Positions 60,701 to 64,000 of a stretch of DNA of 64,000 nt are shown one piece after another. The DNA lies in NCBI GenBank assembly GCA_947044405.1, contig CAMRHE010000077.1:4203001-4267000 (forward strand), in the 5' to 3' direction. This DNA is from Leptodactylus fallax. Its lineage: Eukaryota; Chordata; Amphibia; Anura; Leptodactylidae. Under the pieces are notes generated by a model. It made no database searches. It saw only the letters and a list, made by a program, of their open reading frames with translations, and was not told the DNA's origin. Within the stretch, counting starts at the first letter, position 1; each line of letters begins with the position of its first letter. The position numbers and the translations under genes are program-made.

Positions 60701-62963
60701 GTCTGTGTCATATAAAGTAAGTTAATGGCTTTTATTCATAAGAAATACTACTTTTAATAGTGCTTGACATGTACGTAGAAGTGTAAAGTATGAAGTTTGT
60801 TTTGGCTGGCGGTAGACCTCATAGTTTTAATTTTCCATAAGTTAGGTGGTGGGCACTGTTACATTTGACTCCTGTGACTCTGCTCACTGTTGCATCTCAT
60901 TCATAAGACAGGGCTGTGTACTCAGCCATGAAAATAAAGCATATTTCTGTAATAGTGTATATTACAAAGTTTCTTATATTCATCTGTACTATTCATTTAT
61001 GAAAAGTGTATAGTGCACAGCATAATGGATGCAACTTCAATAACGGCGTAGCTCTCTGGGGGAATGGATTAGCCTTCTGCTTCATCTTATATTCCCAAGT
61101 ACTTATTCTCTGGCCATGTGCAAGTCATTGTATTGACGGCCTGCACATGGCTCCAAAGGCCTAAACTGATCTAGTCATATGACCATTGTTTCAATGTCCT
61201 GTGAGACCGATCTGAGAAGAAAATAGAACCTGAGTCTGAGTGATCCGTGAAAACTGATTATCTTTGGGATGTACACTTGGCCATGAGAAATGTACTTTAA
61301 CATCTAACATAGAAGTCTACGGATAGGAGAGGGGAAGGAGGAGAGTGCTGGAAAAGACACACATTGTTAAGCTCTTCTACACCTTGAGAGAACTCTTGTA
61401 ACTCCACTATATCTAGAAAGATAACCCTTGACCACTGTACAGAATGAGGAAGTAAATCATTTAACAAGCCCAGCCACATCATCCTCCTCCTCCATCCATC
61501 TCCATAGACTTTTGTGTTTTAAGCAAAGTTTCTTATATTCAATTCATTTATGAAAAGCTGTTTTTATAATTGAAGATGTGCAGTCATGTATCCTCGGGGA
61601 GCTTTTCCGGCATGTATGTTAGACTGCTTTCAGACCATAGTATTTCAATCAGGTTATCTTGCGCAGATTTGAAATTATGATCTGTAGTTGAATAATTCTG
61701 ATACATCTGCATTAATACAAATAGATTTTTAGGTGTACAAACTATGCAGCCGATGAGAAATGAATTTTTGTGTTGCATATAATTCACTTTTTTTTCTCGC
61801 TTGTCCTTCATTCTAGGTACGCATGCAAGCATTAAAGTGTTTTTCAGTTTTAGCATTTGACAATCCCCAGGTATCAATGACCCTTGTAAATGGTAAGTCT
61901 TTGCATTGTATTTTAGATACAGTTCTAAAAATTTCTCTCAATCTGTGAATTTAGTTCTAATTGTGCATTATTGGATGTGGACATATTTGTTATAAACAGA
62001 TTGTTCTGTGACAGCCAATTTGGCAGCATGCTTAAAAGGGGTTTTCTGATCCTTAGGGTAAGTTATAAATATCTCATCAGTGGGAGTCTGACATCCGGAA
62101 CCCCACAGATCAGCTGCTGGCAGAGTCAGTAGCTTTCTGGTGAGTGTTGCTCACTTCCTCTTCACAGGCCATGTGAAAAAATAAGCCTCCTGCTCACTCT
62201 CGCCAAGGCTTCAGCTGCATACCCTGCAGCGTGTGACACTTGGCTGTCTAGGCCCATTTATCTGGGGGCTAATCAGAAGTGGAAAAACTGCAGCGAGAAG
62301 CCAGAGGGCCAGAAAATGGCAGATCTTGTCCATTTTTGTTCCTCTTCATTTTCTGCTGTCTAAATGGCCCTTAACCTCTTCCCAGATTTCAGATCTATGT
62401 AGGTCACAATGTTTGGTTGGGTGTGTGCAGCTGGATCAGGAGCTAAGCCCCCTCCATACATGTCATGCGTTGCCTGTATTATATATCTAACACTTCCAAT
62501 ACAGGGTTGTAATAGAATGCTAGTAAACAGAGGATACCTTCGGATACAGAGGTATTGCACTGTACTGTATGAGTGATCGCATGTTCAGGTTTCCTTGGGG
62601 GAACGAAGAAGATAAAAAGAAATGGAAATAAATGACTACTCCAAAATATACGTATATTAAATGTTTCTATATCATCCTAAGAATAGGTCATCAATATTAG
62701 AAATTGAATAACCCTTTTTTACATTTCTTACAAATGTCTAGAAAACCCTTTAAAATGCAAATTCTTTGGAAATATATATGTTTCAATCCTTCTGACTTCT
62801 TCCACAAAAATGGCTTTAATGACAATGAACAAGTGGTTACATAAATAACAAATCGCTCTTGTTTTATTGTAGTATTGGTTGATGGGGAATTATTGCCACA
62901 GATTTTTGTGAAGATGTTACAGCGTGACAAACCTATTGAGATGCAACTAACAGCTGCAAAATG
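36135..62963 (+). CDS. ARMC8: ARMC8, armadillo repeat subunit of the CTLH/GID E3 ligase (partial, runs off right edge)
   Basis: Nine exons join to 776 nt, the first 258 codons plus two bases: 36135-36179, 54867-54943, 55720-55791, 58194-58336, 58435-58532, 60430-60522, 60636-60716, 61817-61892, 62873-62963. The protein starts [15 protein letters not shown], then [18 protein letters not shown], and follows vertebrate ARMC8 almost residue for residue as I remember it (human is about 673 residues). ARMC8 is the Gid5 counterpart in the CTLH ubiquitin ligase. Its ARM-repeat scaffold helps dock the substrate receptor. The visible part holds the N-terminal ARM repeats. All introns are GT-AG and phases match across every join. 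The remaining exons lie right of the window. Intron 1 is 18.7 kb, against 98 bp to about 5 kb for the others. Confidence 0.96.
37100..37308 (+). mobile_element. tRNA-derived SINE
   Basis: A pol III B box, GGTTCAAATCC, at 37119-37129 is followed by GTATGTTCTCCCCGGGTTTCC and a 3' part ending GTAAAGCGCTGCGGAATATG then GGCGCCATATAAGTAA and an AAATAAATAAAG tail. The 5' tRNA-like head is short or truncated. The 3' part recurs at 56221-56304. Confidence 0.72.
37411..37457. repeat. (TA)n microsatellite
   Basis: About 23 TA units in ARMC8 intron 1. Confidence 0.95.
37506..37940. mobile_element. TTAA-type MITE, family B copy 2 (left end eroded)
   Basis: Internal blocks (CAATGGATACGACATGAATG, GTTCCTGCATTCATGG, TTTTGGCAACCAATCAGGGC) match the element at 17581-18066. 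The right end is ACCCTTTTAA at 37931-37940; the left terminal TTAA is not recognisable. Confidence 0.68.
37945..38226. mobile_element. GGCYCCAC-family short element
   Basis: Blocks CCACAGCGGAAACGCATCG, TCTGCCTCAATTATATCTAT and GGAAACTGCCAGCGTTTCC match a copy at about 21370-21655. It fills the gap between two TTAA-bounded elements. Ends are not crisp, so its class is uncertain. Confidence 0.6.
38227..38715. mobile_element. TTAA-bounded element (T2-like ends)
   Basis: Starts TTAAAGGGGTTGTCCG and ends GGAAAACCCCTTTAA, 489 bp, with G-rich stretches inside. Its right TTAA (38712-38715) coincides with the left boundary of the next element. Confidence 0.75.
38712..38983. mobile_element. TTAA-bounded MITE, family C copy 2
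   Basis: Runs from TTAATGGCTG to TTTCCCTTTAA. Blocks TCTGCTCAGCTCCTCCTG, TCTATAACATGC and GACTCGTAAG match the element at 14689-15039. Confidence 0.65.
39167..39343. mobile_element. MITE, GGCTNGGTTCACA family (diverged)
   Basis: Preceded by TAA; left GGCTCAGTTCACATCTGCG, right CACAGATGGGAACTTGGCC. Interior GACGGACTCCCATTATAGTC is family-like. Confidence 0.52.
40494..40700. mobile_element. TTA-flanked MITE, GGCTAGGTTCACA family
   Basis: Left TGCTAGGTTCACACTAGCG, right CGCTAGTGTGAATCCAGCC, TTA on both sides, 207 bp. The GAGAGAAAAG/CTTTTCTCTCCGCCG palindrome lies centrally. A further right-end fragment of the family is at about 40835-40884. Confidence 0.72.
41556..41804. mobile_element. TTA-flanked palindromic MITE (near-perfect foldback)
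   Basis: The two halves, from GGGTGGGTTCACACTTGCGG to CAAGTGTGAACCCACCC, are almost perfect complements over about 115 bp each, around a centre at CCCATTCAAGTGAATGGG. TTA lies at both sides (41553-41555 and 41805-41807). The very low arm divergence implies recent origin or arm conversion. No coding capacity. Confidence 0.85.
41955..42250. mobile_element. TTAAAGGGG repeat fragment in ARMC8 intron 1
   Basis: Starts TTAAAGGGGATGTTCTGG, then GATGACCTGTGCACAGGGTAGGTCATC (an inverted repeat) and GTCTGACACCAAGACCCC. Family resemblance to 7971 and 62033. Right end uncertain. Confidence 0.5.
43729..43900. mobile_element. MITE, GGCTAGGTTCACA family (short copy)
   Basis: Left GGCTGGGTTCACATCTGCA, right GCTAGTGTGAACCTAGTG, flanked TAA and TTA. 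172 bp, with ACCGACAGACCCCATAGTC inside. Confidence 0.65.
44770..46736 (+). pseudogene. LINE ORF2 reverse transcriptase (two frames)
   Basis: Frame 1 (open from 44686; recognisable from about 44770 to 45741) carries the pre-RT region ([29 protein letters not shown]) and RT motifs up to [19 protein letters not shown] and [13 protein letters not shown], ending LLHR then stop. Frame 2 (45738-46736) resumes at [15 protein letters not shown], so a short segment plus the frame was lost at 45738. The rest is open: motif A Asp in [22 protein letters not shown], motif C YSDDSAI (YSDD in place of YADD), [24 protein letters not shown], and a full C-terminus. Only this one break is seen. Confidence 0.9.
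46910..46968. repeat. (ATT)n microsatellite, LINE tail
   Basis: About 19 uninterrupted ATT units directly after the LINE 3' UTR. It is best read as the L2-type 3' terminal repeat, expanded after insertion. Confidence 0.92.
47304..48930 (+). mobile_element. Tc1/mariner-type transposon 2, both ends intact
   Basis: TA duplications at 47302-47303 and 48931-48932. It starts CAGTGCCTTGCGAAAGTATTCGGC and ends with the complement. The inverted repeats are about 210 bp each, with inner copies of GGCCGAATAATATT. Length is 1627 bp, a standard full-length Tc1-like size. It lies in ARMC8 intron 1 in the sense direction. Confidence 0.95.
47691..48710 (+). pseudogene. Tc1-like transposase, open except for one stop codon
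   Basis: The frame runs 340 codons from ATG at 47691 to TAA at 48708-48710, broken only by an in-frame TAA at 48186-48188 (after HNAKR, before VWRKSN; relatives have a sense codon here). Two helix-turn-helix segments at about residues 1-110, GRPSKLS linker, then the DDE domain: Asp152 in WSDETK, Asp243 in FQQDNDPKH and Glu278 in LNPIEN, spaced as DD34E. All catalytic residues survive. As it stands the product would be cut at 165 residues, ahead of two of the three catalytic acids. Confidence 0.92.
49020..49410. repeat. Repeat related to the hAT-type element interior
   Basis: Contains TTATTCTCTGGGGTCTCTTC, GGAGACCCAGGGGAGGTGATC, a poly(A) run, and an inverted pair around GACTGATGTCAGGGACCACTGAGG and CAGTGGTCCCCGACATCAAA. 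The GGAGACCCAGGGGAAG block also occurs at 27036-27060 in the hAT-type element. Non-coding; class uncertain. Confidence 0.5.
49419..49462. repeat. (AT)n microsatellite
   Basis: About 22 AT units following a T run. Confidence 0.95.
50270..51803 (+). mobile_element. Tc1/mariner-type transposon 3, right end truncated
   Basis: Starts CAGTCCCTGACAGAAG after TA at 50268-50269. The block CACTGCTGAAATATTGATCATTTAATG to AAAAGTTTTGTCG on the left recurs inverted at 51728-51803. The outer part of the right repeat is missing. The family differs from the other two Tc1 elements in the window. Confidence 0.88.
50628..51565 (+). pseudogene. Tc1-like transposase (frameshift plus stop)
   Basis: Starts [17 protein letters not shown] in one frame, then needs a shift near 50770 to reach [19 protein letters not shown]. 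That frame runs to the end except for a TAG at 51164-51166. First catalytic Asp in FSDES, second in LQQDGAPSH, Glu in MNIIEHVWG. Decayed copy; no intact product. Confidence 0.88.
52102..52184. repeat. (AT)n plus (T)n tract
   Basis: About 30 AT units then a 23-base T run. A TTTTATTGGAG before and ATCAATAAAAG after suggest the tract grew between short inverted flanks. Confidence 0.95.
52185..53065. other. ARMC8 intron 1, no feature recognised
   Basis: Non-coding, about 0.9 kb, with chance open frames on both strands. Confidence 0.5.
53066..53459. mobile_element. Family A foldback MITE, copy 3
   Basis: Ends TTAGAGGATCTTTCACGTCC and the complement of that block at the right, finishing in TTAA at 53456-53459. 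Internal text (GGCTTTCCCAGTATG, CAATATCTCC, ACAATACAAGTCTATGGA) matches copy 1. Its right TTAA is also the left TTAA of the next element. Confidence 0.75.
53456..53722. mobile_element. TTAA-bounded MITE, family B copy 3
   Basis: Starts TTAAAGGCTTTTTCC and ends ACAACCTTTTAA. Internal inverted blocks (GCAGGAACTTTCAATAGG and its complement, and a GCCAGTGGATATC/GATATCCATTGGCAAC pair) match the elements at 17581-18066 and 37506-37940. Confidence 0.72.
54062..54118 (+). repeat. tRNA-like sequence with B box, possible SINE head
   Basis: GATCCCGGGTTCAAGTCCC contains a good pol III B box (GGTTCAAGTCC, 54090-54100) followed by an A-rich run. No cloverleaf or A box is convincing, so it is not called a tRNA gene. 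Confidence 0.35.
54867..54943 (+). CDS. ARMC8: ARMC8 exon 2
   Basis: 25 codons plus two bases between acceptor TTACTTTCAG and donor GTAAGT. Encodes [18 protein letters not shown] then QKVLQGV, identical to the human protein as I remember it. Confidence 0.96.
55006..55308. mobile_element. TAA-flanked foldback MITE in ARMC8 intron 2
   Basis: Starts GGGTAGCTGCACACGATC and ends GATCGTGTGCAGATAGCC, TAA at 55003-55005 and 55309-55311, 303 bp. Arms pair along most of their length (ATGCTGGGAGCGGGACT with the complement of AGTCCCGCTCCCAGCAT). Related interior at 27780-28005. Confidence 0.82.
55312..55574. mobile_element. Second TAA-flanked MITE, directly adjacent, ARMC8 intron 2
   Basis: Starts GGATAGGTTTTCACAGG and ends CAGTGTGAATCTAGCC; flanking TAA at 55309-55311 (shared with the previous element) and 55575-55577. 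263 bp, non-coding. Confidence 0.7.
55720..55791 (+). CDS. ARMC8: ARMC8 exon 3
   Basis: One base completing Ile, 23 codons ([12 protein letters not shown], then [11 protein letters not shown]) and two bases of an Arg codon; donor GTACAA. The intron before it is 776 bp, mostly two adjacent MITEs. Confidence 0.96.
55792..56220. other. ARMC8 intron 3, left part
   Basis: Intronic sequence with no recognised element; the frame of exon 3 stays open into the intron for a stretch, but the GTACAA donor and the exon 4 join are supported by homology. Confidence 0.6.
56221..56304 (+). mobile_element. SINE 3' fragment
   Basis: GATTGAGCCCAATGTGGGGCAGTGACTG ... AAAGCGCTGCGGAATATGTTGG and an AAATAAATTAA tail match the 3' part of the SINE at 37100-37308. 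Confidence 0.65.
56305..57407. other. ARMC8 intron 3, middle part
   Basis: Non-coding; a G run at about 56629-56641. No element recognised. Confidence 0.5.
57408..58020. repeat. Dispersed frog-type repeat in ARMC8 intron 3, split by a microsatellite
   Basis: Begins AACATAGTAACATAGTTGATATGGTTGG and continues with CTAGTCCAACCTCTAGTCC, then after the (AT)n tract GAGGCACCCCAGGGGTAAC and CCTATCCCTCATCGAGTTAG. I recognise the opening as a common amphibian dispersed repeat, but cannot assign a class or find its ends. Confidence 0.4.
57744..57793. repeat. (AT)n microsatellite in ARMC8 intron 3
   Basis: About 25 AT units inside the dispersed repeat at 57408-58020. Confidence 0.95.
58194..58336 (+). 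CDS. ARMC8: ARMC8 exon 4
   Basis: Follows acceptor TCCTTTGGCAG. Encodes [18 protein letters not shown] and onward through [13 protein letters not shown]. This is ARM-repeat sequence with hydrophobic helices. Donor GTAGTG. The next intron is only 98 bp. Confidence 0.95.
58435..58532 (+). CDS. ARMC8: ARMC8 exon 5
   Basis: Two bases finishing Gly, then 32 codons from [12 protein letters not shown] to VTPVELLYT; donor GTAAGA. Human has LLSPDLKFIEAC and VTPEELLYT, so changes are conservative. Confidence 0.95.
58677..59012. mobile_element. TTAA-bounded element in ARMC8 intron 5
   Basis: TTAAAGGGATTTTTTAGG at the left and CAAAAACCTCTTAA at the right, 336 bp, non-coding. The ends fit the T2-like pattern; the interior includes a GTGACCTCCGCTGAGG block also typical of these short repeats. 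Confidence 0.55.
59013..60429. other. ARMC8 intron 5, remainder
   Basis: Intronic sequence with poly(T) runs at about 59400 and 59900. No element recognised. Confidence 0.5.
60430..60522 (+). CDS. ARMC8: ARMC8 exon 6
   Basis: 31 complete codons from [15 protein letters not shown] to QIFAHCCK between acceptor CCCCTTCTAG and donor [15 protein letters not shown] stands where human has RYTQEYICQ. Confidence 0.94.
60636..60716 (+). CDS. ARMC8: ARMC8 exon 7
   Basis: 27 codons, [19 protein letters not shown] then LLTSVSYK, between acceptor TCTTTTGCAG and donor GTAAGT. Confidence 0.95.
60950..61570. repeat. Dispersed repeat pair in ARMC8 intron 7
   Basis: Two partial copies of the TATTACAAAGTTTCTTATATTCA block (about 60955-61010 and 61515-61570) bracket a region that also occurs in short form near 18640-18780 (CTCCATAGACTTTTGTGT, CATGGAGATGG). 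Probably one repeat family in inverted or tandem arrangement; ends unclear. Confidence 0.4.
61817..61892 (+). CDS. ARMC8: ARMC8 exon 8
   Basis: 25 codons plus one base, [16 protein letters not shown] then PQVSMTLVN; acceptor TTCATTCTAG, donor GTAAGT. Human has FEN for FDN. Confidence 0.95.
62033..62720. mobile_element. Diverged TTAAAGGGGTTTTC repeat in ARMC8 intron 8
   Basis: Left end TTAAAAGGGGTTTTCTGATCC, followed by the GGGAGTCTGACATCCGGAACCCC and GATCAGCTGC blocks seen in other copies (7971, 41955 and about 25450). The right side has ATAGGTCATCAATATTAGAAATTGAATAACCC. The middle may hold an unrelated insert. Boundaries are approximate. Confidence 0.5.
62873..62963 (+). CDS. ARMC8: ARMC8 exon 9 (last exon in window)
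   Basis: Completes Val, then [29 protein letters not shown] and two bases of the next codon (Cys in the family). Acceptor TTTTATTGTAG, donor GTAATA. The gene continues right of the window. Confidence 0.95.
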
Positions 62964-63469
62964 GTAATAATGGTAGACCTACATAACTATTATTTTCATT
63001 GTGTGTACCGTATGGGCAAAACTGTACATTCCAGGGGAAAGCTTTACAATTGCTGTTCAGGATGTGTAGAAAATTCCGGAAAAACTGCAGAAAATGTGGT
63101 AAAACATAATTCACCTGTGAAATCCCCCAACACTTCTACTCTGATGTGCTATTGCTCCTGATGGTGTAATTTACTTAGCTGCTGCAATGATATATGCATG
63201 GTATACATGATATATCCACGGTATTTCCATTTACTGCTGTCAGGGGTCTTGTTACGCCCATAGAAACATGACTGCTGATGTTAGTGAGTGACACATAGTG
63301 GTATGGCAGATCATCACTACAGGATAATAAACCAGCGGGGCCACAAGCGTGTCAAAGCAGGGGCAGCAGGTGATCCAATAGGTGAATGTTTTTTACATTT
63401 TGTTCTTTCATCATGTTTTTGGACAACCCTTTTAAATGTAATGCTATGCCCATGTAGAAATAGTGGAAT

Positions 63470-63829
63470 TTAAAGGGGTCATCCAGTGCTGCTGGAGAAT
63501 ACCTCATCGACTACAGCTTAGGCCAATCATAGGCTGTTCAGGCCCAAATTGATCTGTCGGATCTAATACCTGAACCCCGAATAGAGCATATGTTGTAACA
63601 GCCTACGGGCACTGGAAGTTACAGCAGTGGTTGGGGAGTGCCTATTCAAGTATTAGGAGCGGTGCTGCATTTCTTTGGAACCGCTGCTATGCATTGGATA
63701 GGGCTGCTGCTATTACATGACTAGGAGTAATGCTTAACAATCCACCCTCAGCTGCGAACCCCTACAGATCACATACTGATGACTGATGGGTATGAAAAAA
63801 ATCAATTTGGGGCCAGACAACCCTTTTAA
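63470..63829. mobile_element. TTAA-bounded element downstream of ARMC8 exon 9
   Basis: Starts TTAAAGGGGTCATCCAG and ends CCAGACAACCCTTTTAA, 360 bp; ends are inverted copies with a TTAA duplication. No coding capacity. Confidence 0.68.
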
Positions 63830-64000
63830 GGTGTAGTAAGTGATGTCATCTCCTGTAGCGATGGTCAGAAGAATGAGAGTCACCACCACTTTATAACAGA
63901 GCAGTGAGGAGGAGTAAGTTTAGCTGCTTTTTATGACCTCACTATCCCTGCCTTCGTGGTTGGATAATGCCTTTAAAGGGCATTGAAATGCACAATTTTG

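Overview
This is a nuclear genomic window from a vertebrate, most likely a neobatrachian frog. The evidence is two intron-split vertebrate genes plus a dense set of short foldback DNA transposons of types familiar from frogs: TTAA-bounded elements with TTAAAGGRR-like ends (the T2/Kolobok style described in Xenopus) and TWA-bounded elements starting GGCTRGGTTCACAC. Tc1-like transposons, an L2-type LINE, an L1-like LINE fragment and AT-rich microsatellites are also present. Species cannot be set from sequence alone. No viral genes, CRISPR arrays, operons or rRNA/tRNA genes were recognised.

Gene 1 (12214-about 23025, + strand) is a complete coding sequence for a RAB5-family small GTPase. It has five coding exons and 213 residues, ends in CCSN, and is preceded in its first coding exon by an in-frame stop 63 nt upstream of the ATG. 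It matches none of RAB5A, B or C cleanly, and its P-loop carries Met at the position equivalent to Ras Gly12. A non-coding first exon and promoter should lie upstream, probably left of the window.

Gene 2 (36135 to beyond the right edge, + strand) is ARMC8, the armadillo-repeat subunit of the CTLH/GID E3 ubiquitin ligase. Nine exons are visible, coding for about the first 258 residues of a family length near 673. It starts in a CpG-rich promoter (about 35650-36260). Intron 1 is 18.7 kb and filled with repeats.

Layout: 1-12213, repeat-rich flank (foldback T2-like element 1671-2182, L1-like fragment about 6400-7293, several short repeats); 12214-23025, RAB5 paralogue; 23172-about 24655, decayed Tc1 element; 26459-27424, hAT-type non-autonomous element with an 8-bp target duplication and an internal 31-bp minisatellite; 27600-35180, further short elements; 35650-36260, CpG-rich promoter; 36180-54866, ARMC8 intron 1 with a four-element repeat chain (37.5-38.98 kb), a near-perfect palindromic MITE (41556-41804), a 5'-truncated L2-like LINE (about 44.7-46.97 kb) and two Tc1 elements (47304-48930; 50270-about 51803); 54867-62963, ARMC8 exons 2-9.

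The two genes are neighbours on the same strand about 13 kb apart. One acts in early endosome traffic and the other in ubiquitin ligation; nothing in the sequence suggests a joint function. No wholly new biological system was recognised. The points most worth a second look are the unusual RAB5 P-loop and location, the end-to-end MITE chains sharing target sites, and the minisatellite carried inside a hAT element.
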